A stretch of 64,000 nt of DNA from Alternaria dauci (Eukaryota > Ascomycota > Dothideomycetes > Pleosporales > Pleosporaceae): the NCBI RefSeq assembly GCF_042100115.1, contig NC_091273.1, forward strand, positions 1,922,001-1,986,000, read 5' to 3'. The notes below the pieces were generated by a model. It was not told the origin of the DNA. It was given only the letters and a program-made list of their open reading frames with translations, and did not search any database. The position numbers were made by a program, and so were the translations under genes. How positions within the stretch are numbered: position 1 is the stretch's first letter; each line of letters begins with the position of its first letter. Of the stretch, positions 11,386-23,244 are shown piece by piece.

Positions 11386-12633
11386 GATTAAAGATGAGCG
11401 ATTGAGGCACCAAACACAGTAAGAACGAGGTTACTGCGATTGGAATAGATAGGACCGTTTGCAGGAAACGGGGGGAGAAGCGAAAGAAGAAGCGCTCTGC
11501 AATTCGTAGATATCGTGCAGTCGGCGTGGGAGCGGTGAATGGGTGGATCTTGGTGCTGCGGGGTCGATCCGTTGGCTAGCGTGTCTTTCGTGTGTCTGCT
11601 GGCGTGGGTGACTGGTTCCGCGCGTGGTGCAAGTTTGGAACCACGAAAAGCAAAGTAAGTCAGTTATTATTGAACTTGAATTATGGAGGAGAGAGAGGGT
11701 GGGAGGATGTGTGTAATCGTGCAGGAGGAGGTGCGCAAAGAAAAGGGTACTTGGAATAATCGTGTGGTTGGAAGCCGCGGGAGAGAGGCTGGGGGTGGTT
11801 GGGCGACCTTTCCTCACAAACTCCAACAACACCGGGGTTATGCGCTTGCGGGATTTTTGAAACTTGGCTAGAGTCCAGTAGTGGGAACGGTACGTCGTGT
11901 CGTTCTTCTTAACGTCAGTCAGCTGAGTTTGCGATCTGTGAGAAGATGTTTGCTGTCGCGCACTCCAAGAGAGGGGTGTCGTTTGCTGTGACGCTCAGCG
12001 CGCGCTCCGCCTACGGTTCACCCAGCAACGACTGTCGCGGCATCACCTAGCCACCTTCCTCGTCTCAGCGCACGTTCAATACCACCATCCGTCATAGTAA
12101 TTTCCCCCAGATGGATGTGCCCGGCCCGTGTTGGTCCCAGCAGCAAGATTCCTGTCTTGGCTTCGGCCAGTAGTTCCTCAAGCACTCTGCCTCGCGGAGT
12201 CCCGTGGTTCTGCGCATGCAGCCTGCAAGCTGCTGCAGTGGTTTGCCTTAGTCACGCATAGCTTGTGGGTATCGCTATACCTCTTTCCGCCGCCTCCGGA
12301 AAAACCGTTGACTTGTCCTGCTCGCTGTCAAGATCCAGACTCCAGATTTCCGGCCGGCTATTAATATCTTCCGCCGGTACCTGCAGGGCTCGTGCCATGG
12401 TGTGGGCCGCCTGCTGTGCTGGCAGCTGGTCCTTACGTCTCGCACATGTCAATCAGTACACCGTAAGTCGATGACGAGTACGCAGCAAGCTGTCAACATT
12501 ACCGAAGAGGAAGGCCAAGTCTCTGTTGTCAAAGTTATCTGCGCACTGTTTCACATTTCGCATCGCCTGACATCTCTGTCTCTCAAAAGTAAAGCGCGCT
12601 TTCAACACGCCCACCACACGACTCTATGACTCT
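11386..12633. other. Intergenic, no supported gene
   Basis: 1.25 kb between two minus-strand genes: promoter side of the cysteine-rich membrane protein and 3' flank of the GMC gene. The short open frames are low complexity or lack ATG starts. Confidence 0.5.
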
Positions 12634-14454
12634 TCAGCCCACCCGATCCAACCCGTACTCCGCAATCATCTTCTCTGCCGCTTTCTGCGCGATGAGATAC
12701 GCGGTGGCCTGAGTGTGATTATTCGGTGTAAGAGGTGTAACACTCATATCCACAACCCTCAACCCCTCCGCTCCCCTAACCTTGAACTCCTTGTCCACAA
12801 CCGTCTCCGCATCCTCGTCCCGTCCCATTTTACAAGTACCGCAAGCATGCCAAACCGTACTGGCATTCTCCTTTGTGAAAACATCCAGATCCGCATCGCC
12901 CATAGACTTTGGCCCGAGAATGGTACGCACAATATGCGGAGCGACGACAGGATTCCCTGTCATCTTCTGCCACGTGTTGCGGATAGCCTCGCGAAACACG
13001 CGAATGTCGAAGGGGTGCGTGAGGTAGTTTAGTGTAATGACTGGCTTGTCAGATGCCTTTGCTGACCGCAAGGTAACGGAACCGCTGGACTGAGGGTTCA
13101 TGAGAAAAGCGATGAAAGTCATATACGTATTCCCTTCCTCGAGCTGTGTGCCCGGTGGCCACAGAATAGAGTTGTTTATGAACTCATAGGCCGGAACCTG
13201 GTCTCTGGACAGGAACTCCTGGACGTCGGGTGGAAGCGCCGAGTACTCTTCGTACGACTCCAAATCTGTCAGTTTAAGGAAGCCACCCCAAATCGAGGAA
13301 TTCTGGAGGGCGAAAGCGCCAGTTTGGTCTTTGGTCCAGGATTCTTGAGCTTCGGCGATAAGTGCGGGGTTGCTGTCAAAGGCGTATTTGGAGTTGACTG
13401 AGCCTGAGACTTCGACCGTCATGAAGGTGAGGACGTGGTCTTTGAGGTGCTTGCCTACACCGGGTAAATCGACTTTGACATCGACACCGATAGCCTCAAG
13501 CTCGGATCGCGGTCCGATGCCGTTAAGAAGTAAGAGCTTGGGCGAGTCGATCGCGCCACCACAGATAATGACTTCGTTGTTTGCCCTCACTGGAATCGTA
13601 TTAGCGCTCGTCATATCTTTGATCAACCTCAGGTACAGGCCATACCTTCTCGCCCGTCTTCCGTGACAACACCAACAACCCTCTTCCCCTCCCATACGAA
13701 CTTTTCCACTTTCGCATCTGTCCACACCTCGAGGTTGCTCGGCGGGTCGACCAGATGCGCAATCGCACTGGTACTCCTCCCCTCCTTACTATAGCTGTAC
13801 GGGAAGACTGAAACGCCTATCGGATCACCCGAATTGACATCGAGATTGATCTTTTCTCCCGCAGCAGCCAGTGCCTCCATATGCGGCACTACGCCTTGTT
13901 CGAGCACAGGCGGAAGACCGACCTTCAACTGCCCCTTCGTGCCATGAGAACTGGTGCTGGGATCAGCAAGATGTTTGTAATCTTCCGAACCGGAAAAGTT
14001 ATAGTTCTCGATAGCTTGGAAAGATTTCTTGACCGACTCCCACTTCCAGCTCTTGTCGCCTACTAGGTCGCTCCAGCGATTGTAGTCTTCACTACTGCCG
14101 TATAGGTACACGGCGAAATTCAAGATGGAACTCCCGCCTAGACCCTTGCCTCTTGTGTACTGTATGGTTCTGTTATTCAAGGCAGGCTCGGGTTCGGAGA
14201 CATAGCCGTGGTCAAGATCTGGACGTAGAGCTTGGGCGAAGTAACGATGGTAGGGCGCACGGAGGTAGTCACCAGAGGGATTGGTGCCAGCTTCAAGAAG
14301 GATGACGGAAGGTTTGCGTGGGGAGTGAGAGAGTCGGTGCGCGAGGAGGCAGCCTGATGTTCCGCCTAAGAATTCAAGTATTAGTGTTGAACGGCGTATA
14401 GCAGGATGATACGAACGAACCGCCAACGATCACGAAATCATACTTGGGTGCCAT
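12634..14454 (-). CDS. GMC-family FAD oxidoreductase
   Basis: FAD-dependent oxidoreductase of the glucose-methanol-choline family, oxidising an alcohol or related substrate not predictable here. Three exons (14421-14454, 13646-14365, 12634-13589) with introns of 55 and 56 bp give 569 residues. Exon 1 carries the ADP-binding start MAPKYDFVIVGG, completed across the junction as GGGTSG. The GMC signature GKGLGGSSILN is at about 90-100, and a second signature IICGGAIDSPKLLLLNG follows. Both catalytic histidine positions are present: VWHACGTCKMG and NNHTQATAYLIA. No signal peptide is visible because the flavin motif begins immediately, so a cytosolic or peroxisomal enzyme is likely rather than a secreted one. 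Its 5' neighbour is a rhodopsin-domain gene on the same strand. Confidence 0.93.
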
Positions 14455-15582
14455 CGCGAGATTTCAGGTGCGTGATACAACTAGTTATTTGGTATGCAGG
14501 ATGCAGAATCCAAGTTGCGCGGTTGCACTATCTTATATCTCCTATCGCTGAATACAAGCAGCACGCACCCCGGTGTCCATCTTCATGCACCGACAATGTC
14601 GAGGCGCAGGACATGCAGAGCGCTACCGTCGGAAAACCGACCTACATGCTCAACAACTTGATTGGTCCTGGTAATTTGGAAAAGAAAGTACGAGGAAGTA
14701 GCATGCAGACAGTCTAGCCGCATCTGATCTCCAAAGCGTGCATGTAAGCTAACTTGGCAGCTCCCGGCTGTGTGGTGGAGGGATGTGTAAGCAATCATTT
14801 CGGAGACTTACTACATTAAAGGTGGAAACGCCTGCCTCATTCGTATAGCGCAAATTTCAGATTAAGTTAGGGGTTTTATCACCTTAGCAGCCTTGGAAGC
14901 CTTCAACTCTATCTTCATTGACGCTGTGTCACAAAATACAATACATATTCCGGACGTGACAGGTTGACAGATGATTCGAAGAGACCAGTATTACATTATT
15001 CGATAGAGAGAATCTACTCGGCGACACAATCGACTTTAGTAATGAAGCGCTTTCCGCCGGAAAACCCAATCGTCATCAGGAGCATGTTGCGAGACGTAGT
15101 AGCAACCATCTCAGCTGACAACGAAGCTTAACCATATATTCCAAATTCATTCACCGGTCACGGCTTTTCTTGACACTGGTTCTCTCGCAGCATTTGTCTT
15201 AACAGAGGTCTGAGACTCAGTGCATGTGATCTACCGAGCAAAGCTTGATGATTTTGCCAAATGGTGAGAGACGCAGACAAGTGGACGTACTAACATCTCA
15301 CCAGTCTGTCATGCCACACCTGAGGATACTACGTCACGGCTCACCATTAGCCGACGTTTTGGTATCGTGCGCCACCGTGCGTTTTCTGTGAGTCTCTGCT
15401 CCATGCCGTTAGTATCACCTCCACAAGACAAAAGAGTTTTGCAGACATAATCATACCGCTAACACACCCTTCTAGATGAAAACCCAGCTCTAAGAAAAGA
15501 CGAGACTGATGTCACGCATGACCAATCCTTATCTAGTCTCGCCTCGCAAACTGAACGGCCGCTGATATTTTGTAGGTCACTT
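14455..15582. other. Intergenic, no supported gene
   Basis: 1.1 kb containing the GMC promoter and the 3' flank of the rhodopsin-domain gene. I see no continuous coding frame or recognisable repeat. Confidence 0.5.
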
Positions 15583-16880
15583 TTAGCTCGCTGCTTTTTC
15601 TGGCCTCTGCGGTATGCTCGAGACATCCTCGGTTGAGAGCCTGGGAATCTCGCTATGTGTAATCACCGTCGACATCAAACTCTGTGGTATGCTATTCCTC
15701 ATCCAGTCCGGTTTTCTGAACAACCTCTTGCTTTCGGACGGCGCGCAAGGGCCCCCAACCACGTCTGAATTTGGGACTCCGTGTTCGATATCATTCCGTC
15801 CGGCCGGATGTGCTTCGTCATTACCGCTACAAGCCGTTGCGAGACTGCGGTGGTGGAGTGGCGAGAATTTCGCGAAGCTGCGTGCAATTAACGCGCGCAG
15901 ATCCGGTAGTGACGCTGCGATGATCGCAAACGAGATTTGAATGGCAATCAGAATATTGATAGCGCTGCCGAAATACCGCATGTTGCCTTCGCGACGCTTG
16001 ATGAACGGGATCTGGAGAAGGGCGACGATACAAACGGTAAATCCCAAGCCGAAAATGAGTACAAGGCCAAGTCGTTGTCGGATCCTTAGCTTGGAGAGCT
16101 GCCATACGTATGGAATCGGGAGTGCGAAGATCAAGCTATCAACTATACTGTCGCCGATGGCCGCAGAGTAGCTGTATATAGCGGAGCTGAAGCACTGTGA
16201 TCCTGTGAAGTCGAGCCAGTTCCTGGTCCACAGCTTGCTAATGTCTTCGCAGAGTACTATGAGAACGGTGAGTACTTCGATGAAATGCGCGAGAGCCAGG
16301 AAGAGCAAGATGTAACAGCATCTTCGGAGCGACACCACTCCTGGTGGGAAGATCCGTAAGTAGTAGGCCAAAACCGAGAAACGTGTAAATGTGACGGCGA
16401 AGATGTAAGCAACACGGCGTTCGAAGATGTGCTAATACGAGTCAGCACCGTATGATGTATCAGAGGAAAATCGTACCTGGTAAAATGGGATTTCCGACAC
16501 CCTGTCGGGACTAGCATACGGTTAGCACAGATCCTGTCACACTATGCACTCTATGCGCACCCTTTTCGATCGTAACTCCAACTGTCGTCTGCACTCATAC
16601 ACGATATCACAGTACGTGCGACAGCCGCTGCCTAATCGTGATCAGCTTCAGTAAGTTATGAGCTGTACAAAGCCATAGGCTGATTCAGTCCTTTACATAC
16701 CGTGCCCAACATGATTAAAATGTCATCAGGTGCTATCTTCCTCTTGATCGCTAGTCTTGAGTACACTCTCAAGATGACAGTGCTCACAGCCAAGACCATC
16801 AGCGGTACCTCCACTGCCAATGCGATTTTGACATCTTTGCTGGCATTCCCGGAATTTGCCTCGAAGATCGGTTGTGTCAT
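15583..16880 (-). CDS. Fungal rhodopsin-domain (SAT4/PTH11-like) integral membrane protein
   Basis: Predicted seven-helix membrane protein of 377 residues from the large fungal rhodopsin-domain family; its members' ligands are mostly unknown. Four exons (16701-16880, 16561-16631, 16477-16510, 15583-16431) keep frame across introns of 69, 50 and 45 bp. The start is ATG 16880 (MTQPIFEANSGN); the frame upstream has only a GTG. Helices are visible at VEVPLMVLAVSTVILRVY, in FAVTFTRFSVLAYYLRIFP, CCYILLFLALAHFIEVLTVL, IVDSLIFALPIPYVW, LGLVLIFGLGFTVCIVALL and INILIAIQISFAIIAASLPD. Family hallmarks include LAYYLRIFP and the ALPIPYVWQLSKLRIRQRL segment. The C-terminal 80 residues are polar and cytosolic. 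The middle region is less conserved, so the two small exons carry some uncertainty. Confidence 0.85.
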
Positions 16881-17407
16881 TGTGACATGGATTTCTCGAA
16901 TGTCTGATACGACATACACGGTCGAATGTGATTAAGGAGCTCTGTAGTGAACCAAGGCTAAATTCGACCTGATTGGTCTGGAGCTGTGGTAAAAAGGTAA
17001 AGTGTCACCAGCAGAACGAACAAGAAGCGAAGACTAGAGAAAGAGAAAACACGGTGAAATGGTCTGATGCTGATGTTGATGTTCGCTCAGCAGTCGCCAA
17101 GCTTCAACATGTGCTTCCACTGACGTGCCGCTGGAAGCTTACTGAGCAATTTGGATAAGCCGCCCTGCCAATAGGAAACCGTTTCCAGCTATGCGCGCAT
17201 AAAGCGTCTTGGCGGTGTTGCTGACACACCTCCAACTGTACGAGTGAGGTTCTGCAAAACTGTGGGATAGCAGATATGGGAGTTTGAAATGCCAAGTGAG
17301 CGGAGCGGGGTGCAAATATTGCTATATTTAGGTAATGATGGTAGTATGTTGAAGTCTTGGGGATCAGAAAAATGTGAAGATGGTCATCAGCGGCGATTGA
17401 GCTCACC
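16881..17407. other. Intergenic, no supported gene
   Basis: About 530 bp between the rhodopsin-domain gene promoter and the 3' end of the PhyH gene. Nothing further is recognisable. Confidence 0.5.
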
Positions 17408-18465
17408 TCAGAATATGCCCTCAATCTTTTCGGTCTGATCAAAATCGTACGCGTTGCCATAAGGCCTGTTTAGGTAATTCCTAAGCAGATGCTCACTGGA
17501 CACGTAAGTCGCAGCGATCTGCAAACCAGTCTTTTCATAGGACAACCGCTCGGCGAGCTCCTCCGCAAACTCGACTTGCATTGTGTTCCGGTACCATGGC
17601 GCGAAGTGTACTACAAGAGTTTAGGTGGAAAGAAGAGATAACAGCTGCAGCGGACTTACTCATCGCAAGCATCACTCTCGGATCTTTACCAAGGTTGGGC
17701 CTTCCTCCGTGCCATAGTCGAAGATCGCGAATGATAATACTGCCTTTTTTGACGACTGGCTGAGACGGTGGTCGGACTTCGCGACGAGCATCAAGGAGAT
17801 GCTGTTTGATCCTTCCACTAGCACGATCGCCATGTTCACCCTCTTGGTCGGCAATAGTAGTCCCTTGATGTGTGCCGAGCCAGATTTCCGTCGAGCCGTT
17901 CTCTGGCGTCATTGTCACAAGAGGAACATTTACTACAAGAGCAAAGGGAATTGAGGGGTGATCAAAATCCGCGTCATTATGGATCGGTTGAGAGGCTGGC
18001 GGTGACGAAGCAGTGGGTGGCAGTGCGGTGTTTCCGGACATGAAGCGCAACGAAGGCCTGGGGCCGAGTGTGGTTGAAGTGACTTGCGTAACGATTGGGT
18101 CTGTGATCTGTTAGTAGGCGTTCGGACAGTCGAAAATCTAGCTGACCGGACCACTCACTGACGTAGATTTCATCACTGAACCATTCGTGGGTCATGGGTG
18201 GGTCTTGCTGAATGTTGCCTTTGTTGTAGTTGAAGGGGCTATCCTTCCTGGCCTGCAGTTCGAGTGCGTCTTGGACCATCTTCTCGTTCAGTCGGTCCAA
18301 GACTGCATGGTCAACCATGTCTTCCAGCAGCACAAGGCCATCTCGAGAGAGCGCTCTAACTGCGATCTCAAGATTGCGTTGGTTGAGCTTCCTGTCCCTG
18401 ATTTCGGACGCCGAGGGCACAATGGAAATGGGTGTTGATGGGAGGTGCGGAGTCGACGGAGACAT
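17408..18465 (-). CDS. Phytanoyl-CoA dioxygenase (PhyH) family protein
   Basis: Fe(II)/2-oxoglutarate-dependent dioxygenase fold, 316 residues. Three exons: 18159-18465, 17660-18100 and 17408-17610, with introns of 58 and 49 bp; frame and phase agree at each junction. The start is ATG 18465 (MSPSTPHLPSTP); the frame upstream begins only with TTG. The N-terminal block (RDGLVLLEDMVDHAVLD) is typical of the family. The iron-binding HxD lies in HNDADFDHP, and the distal His in LWHGGRPNLGKDPRVMLAM, followed by an Arg that would bind 2-oxoglutarate. The last exon encodes IHFAPWYRN... to ...EKIEGIF. The substrate cannot be predicted. Its position beside GMC and rhodopsin-domain genes on the same strand may reflect a small accessory group. 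Confidence 0.9.
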
Positions 18466-19694
18466 GGTGGGCTGGCAAATGACGCAGTGGTCAAAGGCGT
18501 ACAGCTGCAAGGGAACAGGCGGTCTGCTGAAATGCTCCGATTCCAGAGTAGTGAGCGTAACTGCTCGTCGAATTTACATCTTATAACCATTACGCTTTGG
18601 AGTGGATCGCGGAATGTACGAAAGCGGTATGGACAGGCGCTAAACTCAGTGCAGCACTGCAGCCGTTTGTGGAGAACCCGGCCGCAGTCTGCATGTCCTC
18701 GTGAGGCCCACGATGCGGGGAGCTTACTCTATGCTTCGAGTAGAATCTGGCAGAGCACAAGGTAGCACCTCCACCACGTCGGCAAGCAGCAGACCGTGTG
18801 CTTTCATATAGTAGAAGACCCGACTTTCCTGGTCTGGGACCCTGGGGCCTCCGAGTTTAACGCGCCGTCATGCTCCGACGGGACATCGGGCGCAATTCGA
18901 TAGTGCAGCCGGTCAGGGATGGGTGGTCAGAGGGGCACAGCGCAACATTTGAGCCTCTGGCAGTGGTGCGCCTGTGAACTCAATATGGGACCTTGGACAG
19001 GGGACTCGTCACAGTGTCGCATTGCGTCAGGATAACGTGAACATTTGGACGTAATTCGGTGTAACGCGTGCCAGGCTGACATGGGAACCATACGGCAGCA
19101 CGAACAGAGAGACGCCAACGCGGCCTTCTCACAGTAAAGGCTCGCCCTGACCAAAAAAAGCTTTAGGCAGGCACTGTGGCGTAGAATCGCGGATGGCAGC
19201 GTGGGCAGACGGACTGGTGACAAGGATAGTGTTGAGTAGAGGTGCGGAAAGCGGCATGACGCGAACCAGAAGGAGCCAGGGCCACCATCATCTCTCTCCA
19301 CATTGTTTCCAACATGGGCCCACCAACCCTCCAACACGCTCTAAACCACCGCACTGCCTCGGCGACAATAGCAGTTATTGTGTGCCTCTTTTCTGTACAC
19401 GTTTTTTTCCCGCAGGATTATGTCACACACATTATAGACGTATAATCAACAGCACGCGTCTGTCCGCCCACGCTCACCAATCCGCTGCTCGCGCGACACT
19501 TGCAGCCCAGGGAACTGTTTCGAGCCTCAGACCCTACCAACACCACCTCATCCACCCATATACCCGAGACTACATACTACCAGCGCCATTGATACTTGGC
19601 AGTATTCGAGCCGTACATCAGCTCAGCAAGTCCTGAGCACGAACGAGCCCGCTCACCAGACGACACATATCCAACCCTCACATACATCGCCATC
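18466..19694. other. Divergent promoter region between PhyH and glutaredoxin genes
   Basis: 1.2 kb with no supported gene. It separates the minus-strand PhyH gene from the plus-strand glutaredoxin gene and should contain both promoters. Pyrimidine-rich sequence at 19490-19690 is consistent with a fungal 5' UTR. Confidence 0.55.
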
Positions 19695-20519
19695 ATGCCG
19701 TCACAACGTCGCATGAGGTTCTTTAGCATCCTCATCGTCGTCACAGTCGTCGTTCTCTTCTACATGTCAAGAGCAGCACACCAAACACAAACATCAGATT
19801 TCTACACAAAGACGCAACAAGCCTTGCAAGAGAAAGAATATGCAGAAGCGGCCAAGCAACGCGACGCAGAGAGCGTCGGTTCGCGACTCAAAGCTGCAGA
19901 GGATCAGGCCAAGAAGAACGCCGAGAACAAATATGCAGACCACAAGGCACAAGTCGAGGGCCCGGACCAGAAGAGCGTCGCGGGCAGAGTCAAGATGGAT
20001 GGCGACAAGGTTCCTGGCGTCGCGCAACAAGGCGGCAGACCGCGCGACCAAACCACGATGAAGGAAAATGAGACGCTCGAAGACCACGAAGTCGAGATGG
20101 AGCTGAATGCCATCCTCAAGAAGAGCCCAAGTACGCTACTCCTGCACTGCCCCTATCCCATGCGCAGTCACTAATTGGCCACAGTGATCATCTTCTCCAA
20201 ATCCTACTGCCTTTACTCGAAAAAGGCGAAACACATTCTTCTCGAAAAATACAACATCAAACCCGAGCCCTACGTCGTTGAGCTGGACCAAAGCCCCATA
20301 GGCCAACAGCTACAAGCATTCCTACACAAGTCTACAGGTCGACGGACAGTGCCCAACATTCTTCTCATGGGCAAGAGCATCGGAGGCGGCGATGATATTG
20401 AAGAGCTCGATGAGACCGATACTCTTATTGCCAAGATCAAGGAGATAGGCGGTAGCCGCATCACTGAGATCGAACACCGTGGCGCCCGCCCTGAGGTGCG
20501 ACGGAAGATGAAGGCGTAA
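19695..20519 (+). CDS. Membrane-anchored monothiol glutaredoxin (Grx6/Grx7 type)
   Basis: Glutaredoxin of the secretory pathway, 256 residues. Exons are 19695-20130 and 20185-20519 with a 54 bp intron (GTACGC...CACAG). The N-terminus MPSQRRMRFF is followed by one hydrophobic helix (SILIVVTVVVLFYM) that fits a type II signal anchor, placing the rest in the ER/Golgi lumen. A long charged helical linker (about 30-140) precedes the glutaredoxin fold: MIIFSKSYCLYSKKAKHILL, with a CLYS active site having only the first cysteine. The conserved TVPNILLMGKSIGGGDDI block is the glutathione-binding part. S. cerevisiae Grx6 and Grx7 have the same layout and CxYS-type sites. The start ATG 19695 is chosen because it directly precedes the anchor. 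Confidence 0.92.
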
Positions 20520-21114
20520 ATGTCTCCATGTCTTTCTCCGCCTCTCCTTGTGTACTTCTGGGCCATTATTGGCGGCGTCGCTTAGGTCTGGCATGCTGTC
20601 TTGTGCATGTTTCAGGGTAGGCATAATATGCTGGGAGTGTGTACCGATGCACATCAGATCCCGGCGGTCCGCGTATTGCGATGGATATACCCTTTATAAT
20701 TTCAGTATCTCGTACCATTGGCCTTAGCCATGCACCAGCACTCGTCCTTGTCTACTTGCCTTTCAGGCCCTGAACTCTGTTATTGCCTTCCCAGTTGAGG
20801 CGGGTCGCTCCTGCCTCGCATGTCATTCTCCTCACTCACCCGTCTTAGACGCTCTTGCCAACTATACGCGACGAGTCACTTTGGCGAAGCATGGGCTACC
20901 CGTTGACCTTCTCTCACCTCACTGCTGTGACTTCCCAACCTTCTTCGGGTCCACAGTGACGACCATCACGCCTTTACCTACTTTACCCTCTTCCAGTCGT
21001 CCTCAAAGCATCAACACCAATCTCTCGTGATCTGAAGTCACGTCTTGACAAAGTGAGTATTATCCAAAACCTCGTTTTCCCACACGTCACTGACTGTATT
21101 CAGACATCTCCAAC
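20520..21114. other. Intergenic with 5' UTR intron
   Basis: No coding gene seen. A probable 5' UTR intron of the next gene (GTGAGT at about 21053, ending TATTCAG at 21103) sits just before its ATG. Confidence 0.55.
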
Positions 21115-21798
21115 ATGTGCCTCTACTGGAAGAAGCTCCACACATGCAACCACCTCTCGGACCGTCCCTACATCGAAATGTGCCGCGCGGGCTTTCTCTC
21201 CAACACAGTATGCCCCGATATCAGCGAAGATGATCAACCTCGTCCTTCGCACTTCCCGTGCTACCCTTGCATCAAGCTTGAGGCCCGCGCCGAGACGGAA
21301 GCCCAAGCCCGGTTCGAGCAGCACGAGTTTGCCAAAGCTTACGAGACTCGCGAGCGTGCCATGAGGGAGAAGCAAGCGGCAGAATTGCGGGCCAGGGAGG
21401 AACGTGTCCGGCGTGAGGCTCGTGACAGGGCGGCAAGAGAGCGAGAGGCGGAGCAGCGTATAAGACGCGAGAGAGAAGAGGCTGAGCGCAGGGCCAAGAA
21501 GGAAGGTGGTGCTTGGATTGAGACCTCAGTTGGAAAGAAGCCCAGGAGTAAGAGGAGCGGCGGTGGCAGCGGCTCTGCAAGCATTCCCGCGACACCATTG
21601 AATCCTCTGTCCACCCTCAAGATGGCCGTCGTTCCCAAGAACATCAACGAGATTGGTGGAGGTACTGGAGGTGATGGGAGGATGAGTCCTATGAAAGGCC
21701 GTGTTGACTCTGGTGGCAGAGCTGGTACTTGGGGCCCTAAGAAGATCTTGAGCAGGCAGGAAAACGTCGCTGAGATCAACACTCATGCGGGGAAGTGA
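21115..21798 (+). CDS. Unrecognised Cys-rich/coiled-coil protein
   Basis: Single-exon protein of 227 residues that I do not recognise. The N-terminal 55 residues contain seven cysteines and histidines in a compact pattern (MCLYWKKLHTCNHL, EMCRAG, VCPD, FPCYPC), which could bind a metal. Residues about 60-140 form a strongly charged Arg/Glu/Ala helix, predicted coiled coil (repeated RERE/RAREER patterns). A Gly/Ser-rich, basic tail follows, with a conserved-looking end TWGPKKILSRQENVAEIN. There is no signal peptide or membrane segment. ATG 21115 lies 11 bases after a good 3' splice site, supporting a spliced leader in the mRNA. Confidence 0.75.
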   Translation: MCLYWKKLHTCNHLSDRPYIEMCRAGFLSNTVCPDISEDDQPRPSHFPCYPCIKLEARAETEAQARFEQHEFAKAYETRERAMREKQAAELRAREERVRREARDRAAREREAEQRIRREREEAERRAKKEGGAWIETSVGKKPRSKRSGGGSGSASIPATPLNPLSTLKMAVVPKNINEIGGGTGGDGRMSPMKGRVDSGGRAGTWGPKKILSRQENVAEINTHAGK

Positions 21799-22267
21799 GG
21801 CATGAAGGACAAAAAGCATATGATCGTCAGGGCACACTGGCGGCTGGGATGATGGTCCGTCACCCGTGACGCCCAGCAAATAGGCAGATCTTAAAAGTTA
21901 CCATCTTATACCATATTCTGCTTTTCGACCATGGCTGCTTCACCGCCCTGCTTGCCGGATAGTAGCATCTTTTCAGAACACTCTGCCCTGCTATGGACAA
22001 GGGAATCCAGGCAGGACAGGGGTGTGCAGGTAGGACGTGCTCGCTTGCACTATCGCCTGGTAATTGCCGAGTCCAAAATGGTAGTCACGGTGAAGATGAT
22101 GAACGAGCAAGGCCCAGTCTGCGAAACCTCGTTTGCCGACCCAAGTTCCTCTTCACGCCAGTTCAACCTTCCATCAGCTCTCGTTCACCTCGCCCCGATC
22201 AGAAAATTCAATTCTTTTGGTATATACTGCAGACGAACCCGCGCGCACCTTCCTCAAACTCGCAATC
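21799..22267. other. Intergenic, no supported gene
   Basis: 470 bp promoter region of the next plus-strand membrane-protein gene. Pyrimidine-rich sequence precedes its ATG. Overlapping open frames here are shadows. Confidence 0.55.
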
Positions 22268-23244
22268 ATGTCCACAACATCAGAAGACGTCAGCCACGCT
22301 GCGGTAACCGAATTTGGCGGCCTTGCACCTTCCATGACTGCAGTAGCTTTCTTGGGAGTCGCGTGGTACCTCTGCATCGAGCTCAACGTCCGCCTACTCA
22401 CCAGGACCACAAGCCGCAGCTTGTACTTCTGGAGCTGCCTGTTGTGCAGCTGGGGTCTCATCATTCACGGCATCGCAATCCTTTTGCTCAACTTCCGCAT
22501 ATGGGAAGCGTACTCGCCCATTATCGTTATTGAGCTGGCGTGGCTGACATACGTGGTCGCCCAGTCACTTGTCCTTTACTCACGCCTCAACCTTGTACTA
22601 AAGCACACGCGAATCGGACGCTACGTCCTCTATATGATAATTACTGACTCGGTCATATTTGGCCTGACCACAGTTTTGCTCGCAGTGATTGCTGCACGTC
22701 ATTCGTCGCAAGCGACTGTACCATACTAATTGATCGTAGCGTCACCCAAATTTCACAGCACGCCTTCACGACGCCAACGTTGCCTGGGACAAAGTGCAAG
22801 TCTCTGCCTTTTTCGTTCAAGAGGTAAGTTGTGACTGTACGAGATGTATATAAGACACACGCTGACTTCGTATCTCCGCCTCTGCAGACCCTTACCAACA
22901 TCCTCTACATCTACGAAACGGCCAAATACCTCAAGAATGCAGAAATTCTCGGCAATTGCCGCAATGCCACACGTACCAACCTTCGAAATCTCATCGCTGT
23001 CAACGTCCTCATCATCGTACTCGATTGCAGCGTCATGATATTGTGTTTCAGCGGATACTTCAATCTCCAGGGCTTCTACAAGGTTGCTGTGTATGCTATC
23101 AAGCTCCGTACCGAGTTTGCGATTCTGAACCAGCTGCGGAAGGCGCTGACGGGCGCCTCGACTGGTGGATCAGGACTTGCTGCGCAGAGAGACGTTACTA
23201 TGTCTCTACCAAAGAGGAATAACATCGTTGAGGTTGTTGGATGA
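22268..23244 (+). CDS. Multi-pass membrane protein, DUF7703-like
   Basis: Polytopic protein of about 285 residues, resembling the fungal DUF7703 family of unknown function. Exons: 22268-22684, 22740-22823 and 22888-23244. Intron 2 is clear (GTAAGT...CTGCAG). Intron 1 uses a GTGATT donor and CGTAG acceptor with a TACTAAT branch site; phase 0 fits both sides, but a nearby GTCATT donor with a CACAG acceptor is an alternative. Hydrophobic helices are at SMTAVAFLGVAWYLCIE, FWSCLLCSWGLIIHGIAILL, IIVIELAWLTYVVAQSLVLY, VLYMIITDSVIFGLTTVLL, then LIAVNVLIIVLDCSVMILCF. Hallmarks are SLVLYSRLNLV, the aligned FFVQETLTNILYIYETAKYL block and YAIKLRTEFAILNQL. The C-terminus is short and basic. Confidence 0.82.
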
